A stretch of 64,000 nucleotides of DNA from Manihot esculenta (Eukaryota; Streptophyta; Magnoliopsida; Malpighiales; Euphorbiaceae). A program made the translations under genes and the position numbers. Positions 36,301 to 47,021 of the stretch are shown here, piece after piece; position 1 is the stretch's first letter, and each line of letters begins with the position of its first letter. Where the stretch lies: the NCBI RefSeq assembly GCF_001659605.2, contig NC_035177.2, forward strand, positions 31,450,136-31,514,135. The letters run 5' to 3'. The notes below the pieces were generated by a model. That model saw only the letters and a list, made by a program, of their open reading frames with translations. It had not been told where the DNA came from and ran no database searches.

Positions 36301-37881
36301 TCAGATTCTACAGATTCAGCATGTTCAAGTAATGGATCTGGTTGCATCTTCTTGTCATCAAGACCAATCATAATTGGATTTTGTAAACTAATTTTAGCAA
36401 GATGATTTACTTTTTCATTTAAGGTAGCTGATAAAAGCAGATTTTGCCTCTGAGTTTTGGAGATGCTTGAAACTTCATTTCCCTTGCCCACTGACTCAAT
36501 TAACCTAGAGCCTAAAAGATCCAGTATTTCCTCTATTTCCTTGCCAAATCCTAATTCCAAAATTCTGTAAAGATGCTAAACTACAATTAATAATAGCACA
36601 TGGATCATTTGTGAAAGATAGCACTCAACAGTTTATTGTAAAACATACCTATCTGCTTCATCAAAGATTATCCATCGCAAATTTGTGTGCACAAATGATG
36701 ACGTATTTTTTAAGTGATCCAAAAGGCGTCCAGGAGTTGCAACAAGAATAGATATACCTGAAATGACACATAACCATAATATTTAGGAAAAAGTTATAAG
36801 CCCCAATATTTAAGGAGATCAGTTAGCTTGTGAATTAACACTTTTTTTTTAACTTAATGCCAATTTTTTAGGTATAGTACTTCTTTAAGGTTTAATTAGT
36901 GCAAATGCAAAATAGGTTGCACAGTTTCAAATTTTCAATGCAAATCTCGATGCCAAAAACAAGGTAATAAAAGACAAAAGTTTCCACCTTTGCGTAGCCT
37001 GGCTTTCTCCTTTGATCTGTTTTCACCACCCATCACATGACCCGGAACAATCCAATGAAAACGGTGTAATAACTTTTGCAGAATCTCATAAACCTGTGTG
37101 CACAACTCCCGCGTTGGTACAAGGATCAGTGCTACCACCAACACATCAATTAAAATCAACTGAGTGAGACCATGACATCAATGACAAAATAATAAATGAA
37201 CAGTTTCAGCGAGTCGCTAGTAATAAATCTCAACTGGCAGAAGACTGACACTATACAGATTTAGAAATCTAGTGTTTCTGTATACAAAATTCAATATCAA
37301 GTCCAAGATAGACTTGATCCATTGTTTCAAACTCAGAGAAAGGCACATACCAAAAGTTCCATGAGCGCGTTCAATTTTAGGACTGCAACTCTGCAAGTGA
37401 TGGATAATTGGGGCTAAATAGGCCACAGTTTTCCCAGTGCCAGTGGCAGCATTAACAAGTCTACAAGTTGCTCAACATTAAAGAAGAAACAAAGGAAGAA
37501 TCTATGCTAGAAGAACAATTAGCAAGAACCCAGAAGCTAAAAACTGCATTGGTTACTAAAAAAACTTGAAACACCTAATATTAGCTTACATGTAGAGCAA
37601 AAGGATACACATGGCGACCCGAGAGAACAACAGGAATAGCTTGAGCCTGTACCTGTGTTGGAGCTTCATAGCCCATTCTTTCTGTTCATATATAGATAAT
37701 TAAGTTACCCAAAAGTTAACAGTCAAAATACATATGTATAGATGTAGAGATAAAGAGGCAGAAAGAGACCTCGGAGCTCGTTGCATATGGTGGGGTGGAG
37801 GCCGAGACTGGAGAAAGAACAAGATGCGAATATTTCTGAATGATTGATTGTTTCCTTTTCTTCTGCACGTTCGCTTCTCAT
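33346..37881 (-). pseudogene. RH17: DEAD-box ATP-dependent RNA helicase, RH17-like, with one-base frameshift
   Basis: RNA helicase of the RH17 (human DDX31/yeast Dbp7-like) type, expected in the nucleolus for large-subunit rRNA processing. Ten exons (minus): 37881-37770, 37681-37609, 37460-37351, 37131-36988, 36756-36649, 36564-36206, 36123-36050, 34675-34371, 34217-33971 and 33597-33346. All helicase motifs are present: [51 protein letters not shown] and HRVGRTAR. The basic C-terminal tail fits. With one base restored the protein would be about 594 residues, the family norm. In exon 5 the conserved motif Ib (TPGRLLDHL) lacks one T (near 36721-36723), which shifts the frame to a stop at 36712-36710. 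Both flanking introns keep the phases the full frame requires. Since everything else is intact, a sequencing or assembly error is as likely as a real null allele. Confidence 0.85.
35035..35055. repeat. GA dinucleotide microsatellite in a helicase intron
   Basis: About ten AG units lie in the 1.37 kb intron (34676-36049) between the seventh and eighth helicase exons. Nearby 34911-34945 has diverged GAACC-type phrases. This is a plausible polymorphic marker with no coding role. Confidence 0.85.
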
Positions 37882-39264
37882 CTTCTTCTTTTTTATCCGT
37901 CAGCTTCTTCTTCTTCTCTGTACTTAATCGACGAAGCCTGGTTTGGGGTTTTGTTGTTCCGGTTTTTGTATTAGGGTTTATCAGGGCCCAAAACGACGTT
38001 GTTTCAGTGCTATAAACGACACGTCGACTAGCTATAACATGAGGGTTGAGTATTTGGTTGATTCTAAATTTGAATCCAACCTAATAAACAGAAAATTGAT
38101 TTTTAAGAATTTATTGAAATCAAATTAAATCAGTGAAAATTTTGATTTAAACCGAATCTCTCTGATTCAATTTAAATTAATTTAATTCAGTTCGTTGAAT
38201 TTTTTAATATTTTAAAATTTAATTAAAATATAATACTTAATTTTTTTTTTTTAAATAGTTCCTTTGGTCAAATACTCAAAAGATCCATACACTATCAAAT
38301 AGTAATAAAAACTAAAGAATTGAAATTTGTCAGCAATGATGATTAAAAAGAATTATAAGATTACATTACTTAAAAAAATAAAATAATAATAATAATTGAT
38401 GGGTTAACAGAAAAACCCAAAAAGTCCATGAATTGAAATTTTTTCCTTACAAACCATTTAAGGATTAGGTACTACTTTTATAGTTTTTTTTTATAAATTT
38501 TTTAAGAATTATAGGTACTACTTTTATAAATTTTCCTTATCATACTAATTAATTTTTAATAAAAATTGGAGCATTGACTTTGCAGTATATGTTCAAGTTC
38601 TTACAAAACAGTGTCAGAGCAACCAAGCCTGCCTCGAGCCAAATTCGTGCTCCTCTTCAAATTCAAATCATACAGAATTCACTCTGTTGGTTGAAAGGAA
38701 TTGATAATCTGTGCCCAAATTAAGCTTGAAGAGTAATCTTTATCAGATTAGTTCCGGTCTAATTCCCAAACTTTATAACATGGTTAAGATTATCAAATTT
38801 TATTTTTTTAGCAAAAAATAGCTCTATATTATTATTTAAAAGTTAAATATATACAAATAAAATAATAAATAATAAATTTAAACTTTTAATTATAATTTTA
38901 TAATTTAAATTTATATAGATCCGAATTAGTTTAATTTAATCAAATGGGTAAATGTATATAACTCAGTTATTAACGTTGTATGGTGTTTAGAATGTGGGAT
39001 TTTTACCTTAAAATAATGCATCTTAGTGTCTCTCGGAGCACCCACTTGCCAATTTCACTTTCAGAACAAGAAAAGCTTGCTCCACAACAGTCTTTTAACT
39101 GCTTTTCCATTTGAAATTCAAATTCAAACGGTTCCCATATGAGACTACCTTACAGCATTTATCTTATCTGTTAACATTACTATAGAACAAGACCAAAGAG
39201 CTCAAAGTTTGGAACGTCTTCAACTGCCTAACTACTCATTGGGATTGGGTAACCATCTTGTCTC
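37882..39264. other. Divergent promoter region between helicase and WVD2-like genes
   Basis: The helicase leader (purine-rich on its strand) occupies about 37882-37990, and the WVD2-like leader lies just before 39265. Between them is AT-rich DNA with A/T runs near 38240 and 38480. No gene is recognised. The short frame at 37943-38128 has no family resemblance. Confidence 0.5.
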
Positions 39265-41876
39265 ATGCAGCCACAACCCTTCTCCTATGCTGCTGGCTTT
39301 CCCAATGAAGCCAATCAGGTCACTTCATCACTCTGATTTCTCAACTTTTTCTTTGTCCTTCTGTTATAATTCTTTCGAATTCATAATGGGTTCTCTGATT
39401 TCTGCCATTTTGATTCATACTTGTCATAAAACTGTGGAAACTTCATGTCGTTTTGGCAGGGTGACCCTGTTTATGCTCTTGGACAGTCCATCTCTTTTGG
39501 GAAGTTCGTGTCCGAGTCTTTAGCTTGGAAGAAATGTTCCACATTCTCTCATAATCGATATGTTGAAGAGGCTAAGAGATTCTCTCGCCCTGGCTCGGTT
39601 GCTCAGAAGAAAGCTTTCTTTGAAGCACATTTTAAAAATCTTGCTGCAAGAAAAGCAGCTGCATTGCTTGAGCAAGCAAATGCTGCAGCAAACAATGTGC
39701 CTGAATCTGCACAAGAAGGTGGAGTTCAAGAAAATGCAGCCCAAGATGACAATGGACATAACTCTCATGTTGAAATGGAAAAATCTGAAAGCAGAAATGT
39801 GGAGGAAGTTGATCCTGGTAACGACGAGAAGATGAAAGAAACAGAGCTTAGTAGAAGAAAACTAATGGAGAAACCTTCGTTAAAGGTAATTTATATCATC
39901 ATTCTAAGGAATTTTTTCCCCCTTCAATTCAACTTACATGCACTCATTACTTAATTTTTTTGCAGGATTTAATCTCTAATGGAGATCATTTGGATTCAAG
40001 AAGCAATAATAAACCTGTAGTTTATTCCTCTGAGCTGTTGTTTTCTGGGACAGCATCTAAGCTGCCATGTACACCTGCTAAAGCTGCAGCTTCAGTTATT
40101 GCAAGAAAAGATAGCAATGCCACTCCAATCAGAAAGAAATCTGCAATAGACTTCATGGGTAAAAAGAAATCAACTCCAAAATCAACTTACAGGTCAATGA
40201 ATTTCACTCCAGTCAGAGAAATAAATAGAATAACTTCAGCAATTATCAGGAAGATTGATTGTTCTAAAGTTACTTCTGATTCTAAGGCATTGAAAGATTG
40301 CCCAACTCCACCAAGGACTCCAACCACGGTGCCTATTTCCTTGTCCTGATGCTTATTAGCTGCAAATTTCCAACTGGGAATCTCTGCATCATGCATGCTT
40401 ATAACAGATTCACTTTTGAATTTTCAGGTGCCTGTGATAAGAGAACTTGAACATCCTCTAGCCTCCCCTCTGTCAGAAAACAAAAGGTCTAGAGTCTTAT
40501 CAAATTTGATTAAACATACCAGGAAATTCCAATTTTGTGACTTTCTGTCAGGTTATAAGTGCGTGATTTGTACAAATTGCAGGGCAACTACACCTCTTCA
40601 CCCCTCGGCATCTGGAAGCAAAACAGTTCGCTCGAAATGGCTTTTCCTCCCAACAGAGTAATACTTTTGACAGAAAACTTTCCTCGATCTCATGTACATA
40701 GACCAAAGACATAAAATTATAGTAAAATCCACATAAAATCATTAAAACTCGTGTATGTATACATCGAGCCTATATAGAGTCAGTCTAGGCAAAAATTGCC
40801 CTATTGTAGTTTCTACCTCATTTCAAGCTCAGGAGAGGAAAAAGAAACTATAGTGAGTTCTTTGTATCTATTGCATCATTAGTTCTTAGTTATGTAAGAT
40901 CTGGGAGCCAAGCTAACAGGGATTTTTTCAGATATTCCTAAGATCTTAGGAATCCCTCCAAGATGGAAGTGAATTGAGTTCTTTCTGATTATTGTTCTTT
41001 TCATTCCAGTTGCTCAAAATTCATGAGTGCCTGCAGAAACAAATCTCCATCCCCAAATTTATCTACACCTTTTAGCTTGAGGACTGAAGAAAGAGCTGCA
41101 AGAAGAAAGGAGGCAAGCAATACAGCTAAATTTCCTATTTGCTTTTGATAGAGAAGTAATCTGTGTTTATATGATTTTTAATCATATTCCACCCATTTCT
41201 TCCACTACTTTCAGAGGCTTGAAGAGAAATTCAATGCCAATCAAGCACAAACAGTTCAGTTGCAAGCAACGCTCAAGGTAAATATGGCATTGTCCAGCTT
41301 CCATTGTGATGAGAAAAATACTAGAGTAGTCTACTAAATTAAACAACAATTGAGCTCACTAGCACTAGAGAGCTACCAATCCCAGAAATCTAATTAATAG
41401 TTGGTCCATTTCAAGTAATTCAATTATTGTTTTGAGCAGGAGAAGGCAGAAACAGAACTTAAAAGACTGCGTCAAACTCTCTGCTTCAAGGCCAGGCCGC
41501 TGCCTGAATTTTATAGAGAAAGGGCAACGACAAAAAACCAGGTGGAAAAGGTATCTTCTGTGGTTGTCCATCTTGCTCAATTAATAGCAACGTAGAATTT
41601 TTGTGTCAATGTTTCTCCCATCTCTGCTCACTGGTTTCAATGATACATACTCAGTCACCCAACATAGGAAGAACATCCACATCCAATCCCAGCATGGCAC
41701 AGAGCACGTCTCAACCACATAACAGGTCTTCATTCAAGAATGGCAGATCTAAGCATGCCATGGGAAAGAAAAGCGAGAATTCACTATCTCTAGCTTCACG
41801 ATTCAGATCAATCACTCGTGAGAATACTTCTCAAATATTCAGCATTCTGGACGATGAAAAGTTCAAGGCATGGTGA
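39265..41876 (+). CDS. WVD2-like / TPX2-domain microtubule-binding protein
   Basis: Plant microtubule-associated protein of the WAVE-DAMPENED2-like (TPX2 C-terminal KLEEK) family, expected on cortical or spindle microtubules. Nine exons: 39265-39318, 39460-39885, 39966-40328, 40428-40486, 40583-40657, 41010-41112, 41215-41277, 41440-41550 and 41655-41876. The total is about 491 residues. The start at 39265 is chosen because it is the only frame that enters exon 2 in phase 0 (MQPQPFSYAAGFPNEANQ then GDPVYALGQS). Exon 2 encodes the ISFGKFVSESLAW..FSHNRY..PGSVAQKKAFFEAHFK block; the usual Trp after LAWKK is Cys here. Exons 6-8 carry the TPX2 core (FSLRTEERAARRKE, RLEEKFNA, ELKRLRQTLCFKARPLPEFY). 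The intron after exon 6 begins GC, not GT (41113). The 3' flank is interrupted by a copia element. Confidence 0.88.
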
Positions 41877-42074
41877 GGCCGCATGCCAAAATTAATTTTC
41901 CAGGGGTTCCAGTTATGGCAAATGCATACATGTTTGCAGATGTACTCTCTCTGTAATCTGTATTTTGAAGGAACAGGGCGTCAGACAGTTTATTTGTATA
42001 AACGCTCTTGATTAAACGATAGTATTCTGACATCGTAATGTATATTGTATTTTCTGAAGTGTATTTTCTCAGTA

Positions 42075-42174
42075 TACAAACCTCACCTATTTATAGGTGA
42101 TCCAAGCCTACAAAGTATTTACTAGAAAATACAAGAACCTACTAGAACCTACTAGAGATATCTCTATACTAACA
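42075..42174 (-). repeat. 3' LTR segment shared with the 5' LTR fragment
   Basis: This 100-base block is the part of the 3' LTR also found at 44740-44839. It includes CTATTTATAGGTGATCC, a palindrome-bearing LTR segment. The full 3' LTR probably continues leftwards to about 42006. Its inner end (minus strand TGTTAG) abuts the polypurine tract. Confidence 0.85.
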
Positions 42175-42180
42175 TCCTCC

Positions 42181-44735
42181 TCAAGTTGGATCAGGGGGCA
42201 AAGCAACCAGATGCAACTTGGAGACAAAAAAATGGTGCTGTGGAGTGGTCAATGGTTTAGTAAAGACATCCGCAAGCAGAGAAGTGGATGACACGTGAAC
42301 AGGAGCAACAAAATCTTTTTGGAGTTGTTCCCTGACCAGACGACAATCTATGTCAAGATACTTTGTTCTTTCATGAAAAACGGGATTGTTAGCTATATGA
42401 ATGGCTGCTTGGTTATCACACTGCAAAGAAACAGGAAATTGCACATTAACTTGTAAGTCTTTTAATATATATGAAATCCATAAAAGCTCACACACGACAG
42501 CTCCCATGCTTCGATATTTAGCTTTGGCAGAGGATTTGGAAACTGTCTTCTGTTTCTTGATTTTCCAGCTGATAAGAGAATCTCCTAAAAAAATACAAAA
42601 ACCAGTAACAGATTTTCTAGAGAAAGAACAAGTGGCCCAATCTGCATCACAATAAGCGGAAAGATTAGAAAAGTCGGACGTAGTAGAAAAATATAATCCC
42701 TTAGCTGGGTAAGTCTTAAGATATCTTAAGACATGGCAGGCGGCGTCTCAATGGGGCTTTCTAGGATTTGACATAAACTGACTGAGATAATGAACAGCAA
42801 AGCTAATGTCAGGTCTAGTAATATTAATGTATAACAATCTGCCAATTAGCCGCCTATATTTATCAGGCTCAGAAAGTAAATCACCAGTAGAAGGATCAAG
42901 ATTCAAACCTTTGGGTAGAGGAATAGAAGCATTCTTAGCATGTAACATGCCGGTGTCACCTAAAACATCAGAGATAAATTTCCTTTAACTGATGAGAGTA
43001 CCAGAAGCAGATCTAGCAATTTCTAAACCAAGAAAATATTTCAAATGACCAAGATCTTTAATAGTAAATTTGCAATGTAAGGCACTTTTAATCTGATCAA
43101 TGGTAGGTACAGAATTACCATTTATAATGACATCATCTACATAGATTAGCAGGATAGTAAATGTACCACTGTCATCCCGTGTGAAAAGACAATTATCATG
43201 TACTGACCGAACAAAGCCCAAGGACTGGATAAAAGATGTGAACTCTAAGTTCCATTGCCGAGAAGCCTACCTTAAACCATAGAGTGATCGTTTTAACAAG
43301 CAAACTTGTCCCGGACTAGCTTTGGAGTAACCTGCAGGAGGATGCATGTATACTTCTTCTTCCAGGAAACCATGTAAAAATGCATTATTAATGTCAATTT
43401 GAAAGATAGGCCAGTTTTTAGAAGTAGCTAAGGCAATAAAGATCCGAATGGTGACGACTTTAGCTACAGGAGAAAATCGATCTTTAAAATCTAATCCCTC
43501 TATTTGATTATATCCTTTAGCCACTAAACGAGCTTTATATCTATCAACTTCCCCATTGGGCTTGGTTTTAACCTTGTATATCCATTTGGAACCAATGGCC
43601 TTTTTTCCTTTCGAAAGATCAGTGAGAATCCATGTTCCATTCGTTTCAAGGGCTGAAAATTCATGGTCCATGGCTTCAATCCAATTAAGGTCATTGGAGG
43701 CTTGAGTGTAAGTGCAAGGTTCATGAATGTGAGAAATTGTATTAAGATAAATGTGATGTAAAGGTGTAAAGCAAATAGACAAACCGACTTTAGAAGCAGT
43801 AGATAGATGATTTACAACAAAATCTTGCATCCAAGTCGGTTTACTATGAATTCTGGTACTCTTTCTTAAAGGGAGAGTGGGAAAAGAGATCTGTTCCTGG
43901 GAATGTGATTGGGAAACAGAATTCGGTTGTGGTGGAACCTGAACATTAGAGGGAGAGCTTGATTCATCATCAAGTAAATTAACAGGAAGAACAGTATCTG
44001 AATAAGAAGACTCCTGAGAGGGATTATGTTGAAAAGGAAAAGTGGATTCATGAAAAAGGACATCTCTACTAACAAAAATTTGTTTTGTGTCTAAGTTTTG
44101 TAGTCTATACCCTTTCTGTGTACCTGAGTATCCAAGGAGAATGCATTTGGTAGATCTAGGGTCAAATTTATCCTTTTGAGAGCTGTTATTAATGGCAAAG
44201 CATAAGCAATCAATAGTTTTTAGGTGATCATAATTGGGTGGTTTATTAAACAAGGCTTCAAAGGGAGTTAGCCATCCTAAAGTTTTGACTAGTATTCTGT
44301 TAATGATGTAGGTAGCAGCCAATATGCACTCAGACCAATAATTTTTTGGAAATTGAGCCTGAAAACTGGATGGCTCTAGCTATGTTGAGAAGGTGCTTAT
44401 GTTTAATTTCTATTGTCCCATTCTATTGAGGTGTATAAGAGCAAGTAGTTTGATGGACAATACCGTATGAAGAAAGCAAAGAAGTACACCTTTTATTAAT
44501 AAATTCTCCTCCATTGTCGGATCTTATATTTTTAATTTTTGTTCCAAATTGTGTATTGACATATTGAATGAAAGATGTCAAAACAGAATATGTCTGATCT
44601 TTAAATCGAAGCATATAGGTCCAAGTTGCCCTAGTCTTATCATCAACAATAGTTAAAAAAAATTTAGCACCAGTAATAGAATGAATAGAAAAAGGTACCC
44701 ATAAATCCATATGCACAAGGTCAAAAAATGATCCA
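42181..44735 (-). pseudogene. Broken copia pol: integrase, reverse transcriptase, RNase H
   Basis: Fragments of one copia polyprotein in order on the minus strand. Integrase core: 44735-44423, starting at FDLVHMDLW with RSDNGGEF. Integrase end plus reverse transcriptase N-terminus: 44322-43267, with GSKWIYKVKTKPNGEVDRYKARLVAKG-type sequence. Reverse transcriptase catalytic part with YVDD: 43221-42985. Thumb region: 42948-42748. RNase H: 42507-42181, with the copia ADVFTKPL signature. Several stops and frame breaks separate the pieces, so no functional protein can be made. Gag and protease are absent because of the deletion at 44735-44740. Confidence 0.9.
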
Positions 44736-44739
44736 AGTC

Positions 44740-44839
44740 TACAAACCTCACCTATTTATAGGTGATCCAAGCCTACAAAGTATTTACTAGAAAATACAAG
44801 AACCTACTAGAACCTACTACAGATATCTCTATACTAACA
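44740..44839 (-). repeat. 5' LTR fragment of the copia element
   Basis: The outer 100 bases of the 5' LTR, ending (plus strand) in ACTAACA next to the candidate target-site copy AACGC. It joins integrase sequence directly at about 44739. The phrase GATCCAAG(C/T)CTACAAA occurs at the joint and inside the LTR, so the deletion may have used short homology. Confidence 0.8.
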
Positions 44840-45047
44840 AACGCAGGCCATGCAGAACCATTTGGATTTGTAAACAGAACTGTTTGAAATTGGCTTCTGC
44901 ATTACTTTCAATTATTATTATATCTGGACAGAGAATAAACACACTAGTGATTTGCGAGGAAGCATTTAAAAATTCATCCTCCAATATTATATAAACATAT
45001 AATTCTAAGTACAATTACTTGTAATAATTACCATACACAACAATAAT

Positions 45048-45656
45048 TCACATTTCTGCCACAAGGAACCAACCTTCGTCTTCCTCAATTTGATCCAGCA
45101 TCAAACTCACATCGCAATAACTCATCCCATCATCATCATCATCGACATCATCAATTTTATCAGCAGCAATTTCTTCAATCTCAAGCGCTGCCTTCTCCTC
45201 CTCCTCCTCTCTTGAGCTCAAAATCGAATTCCCCAAATCTCCATGATCAATTTCATCTTCTACATAGTCATCTCCATTAGTCAAATGATCCAACATCCCA
45301 GTGGCAGAAAGCCCAGAAAAATTCAAGCCAGGACCAACATCCACCAACCTCCAAGTCATCAATCTATAATTAGAAGCAACATCAAGAGATTTAAGCTTCT
45401 GGGTACCTTTGGTCTTATCCTTGGACTTGGAACAAGGGTGCATGTGACAGCCATTACAGCGAGGCATGGTGCATTTTCCGGTGAACTTGGAGTGGTTGGT
45501 GGGGCGAGGTTGGACCTTGGCGAACAATCCGGCAGTAGGGGGAGAGTCAAACCTGTTGATGAATCTGGAGTTGGGCTTGGGGTTCCATGGAGAAGGCAAG
45601 ATCCTGCAGGTCCTGACCATCCCATGCTGCACGCCTTCTCTCTTCATCTTGGACAA
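45048..45656 (-). CDS. Plant protein of unknown function, acidic C-terminus
   Basis: Single-exon gene of 202 codons; function not recognised. It is probably real: a TATA box sits about 70 bases upstream on its strand, the frame is long with a clear compositional structure, and it starts from a good ATG. The N-terminus (residues about 13-60) is Pro/Arg/Asn-rich, with the phrases RILPSPWNPKPNSRF and FDSPPTAGLFAKVQPRP. Next comes a small Cys/His cluster at roughly 63-76 (CTMPRCNGCHMHPC) that could bind a metal. A basic segment of about 15 residues follows, then an acidic half with runs of Glu and Asp near 152-180. The pattern suggests a nuclear or regulatory protein, but that is inference. Alternative starts are the Met at 4 or 13. 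Confidence 0.75.
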   Translation of the reverse strand: MSKMKREGVQHGMVRTCRILPSPWNPKPNSRFINRFDSPPTAGLFAKVQPRPTNHSKFTGKCTMPRCNGCHMHPCSKSKDKTKGTQKLKSLDVASNYRLMTWRLVDVGPGLNFSGLSATGMLDHLTNGDDYVEDEIDHGDLGNSILSSREEEEEKAALEIEEIAADKIDDVDDDDDGMSYCDVSLMLDQIEEDEGWFLVAEM

Positions 45657-45724
45657 AGGATTGTGAGGTAAAAGAAATTAAGAAATGGCAAGTGGAAATG
45701 CTGAAGAACAAGAAGAAGAGTTTC

Positions 45725-45732
45725 TATTTATA
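45725..45732 (-). promoter_or_regulatory. TATA box of the unknown single-exon gene
   Basis: TATAAATA on the minus strand, about 70 bases upstream of the ATG at 45656, with a purine-rich leader in between. It is a close match to the plant TATA consensus and supports the gene call. Confidence 0.6.
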
Positions 45733-47021
45733 GAGTTTTCTGGGTGAGAGATCAGCTTGGGAAGCAAGCCTTTTGATTGGTCATAGTACGTGGGAACAAA
45801 GCTAGTGGGGATTGACAACTTACCTTAACCAAAAAACAATTAAAAATAATGTTATATGCTATGGAAGATTAGTTAATGTAATTTGCTCTATGTTTTTAGC
45901 CATTGAACTATTTAATACTAAGGCTAAGCTGAAACACTTTGGTTTAATGGCGACACAACTTCAAGACTAAGGTATACTTTTGTGAAAGGTGTAAAAGGCT
46001 CATGTTTTGCTCTTTTTTCTGGCTGATTGGCCTATGAAGGAATCTTTGTGGCTGAACTTTATGTGCAAAAGTAAGGGTAAGATGTAGCGTGCTTGATGTG
46101 CACAAGAGAAACATTGGTTGGCCTACTTATATGTATCCACTTTATTGCTCCTATCAAAGAAAAAAAAAGTAATTACCTTGAAATTCAATCACTATAACAG
46201 TTTATTTTATTACATTTCTGTAATAGTTTAATTCTTACAATTTTAGCATTTATAACCTTTTAATTCCTTTCTTTTTTTTATATAAAAAGAAATTCCTTCT
46301 TTTGACTCCTTATCCACGATAGCAGAGACTTCACCCATAAGCCGACTGCTAAACGATGTCGTTTATTGAACCGACAATGGCAAATACAATATTCATCTCA
46401 AATCTGAATGGGGGACATCTTCTGAGATACTTCACTGATTCTTTTTCTTTTAATAACTTGGAAGATATTTTCTGTTAAGTAAAACCTTGGTAATCCTAAG
46501 CATAACGTTTCCATATTCTAAAGCATTCTCACCTTGTCATTTCTGGTATACCCAAAAATTCTATCTTGTCAACTTGCAAGCCCAGTTATTAGAACATGTT
46601 TTACATCAACCATGGAGGTAAGAGATTGGACCCACATGTAACCTGCAAAAAGTTTTTGTTTCTATAGCAGACCAAAATCACGTAAGAATTTCATATCCTC
46701 CATTCCTCCTGATGGAACCAAGTGACGGTGATGTGATCACAAGAACAAAGAATTAAATTGGTCTCTGTATAGTGTGTTCTGTGGATTTGTATTCATATCA
46801 GGCCTTATGTCTCATAAATCACATCAAAATGGTAAGTAAAACTAAAACTTTAAATTATTATGCATAATAAATAGTTCTTACATTTATACAAATGCTTTAT
46901 CTTTCAGCTACTTAAAATACAATTCTAATTTAAGCATTCTTGTACAACAGGCAAATATACAAGAAAGAAACAGCATCTAAGTCTATATGTTTCTTTCTAA
47001 TGTTATCGCCCAAGCTAATCT
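45733..47021. other. Intergenic region, nothing recognised
   Basis: Between the unknown gene's promoter and the 3' end of the first cystinosin gene. It has moderate AT content with several pyrimidine-rich stretches. No coding frame, RNA gene or repeat pair was identified. The right part (about 46750-47021) is likely the 3' UTR of the cystinosin gene. Confidence 0.5.

Larger units (their letters stand above)
42006..44839 (-). mobile_element. Truncated Ty1/copia LTR retrotransposon
   Basis: Minus-oriented copia element. The 3' LTR is about 42006-42174 and begins TGTTAGTATAG, directly after a polypurine tract (GAGGAGGA on the minus strand). A 100-base fragment of the 5' LTR remains at 44740-44839. 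The shared 100 bases (42075-42174 versus 44740-44839) differ at one site by eye, so insertion was fairly recent. The pentamer AACGC occurs at 42001-42005 and 44840-44844, a candidate target-site duplication, though the left LTR end does not start with a clean TG. The 5' LTR interior, primer site, gag, protease and integrase N-terminus are deleted. The element lies just past the WVD2-like stop codon, probably in its 3' UTR or flank. Confidence 0.88.

Noticed and set aside
37770..37881. Starting the helicase at the inner Met of exon 2 instead of the ATG at 37881
   Set aside because: Exon 1 encodes the family-typical IFASCSFSSLGLHP block and splices in phase to exon 2, so the upstream start is better.
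45243..45671. Plus-strand frame opposite the unknown single-exon gene
   Set aside because: The minus strand has the TATA box, better composition and the longer frame; the plus frame is an antisense shadow.
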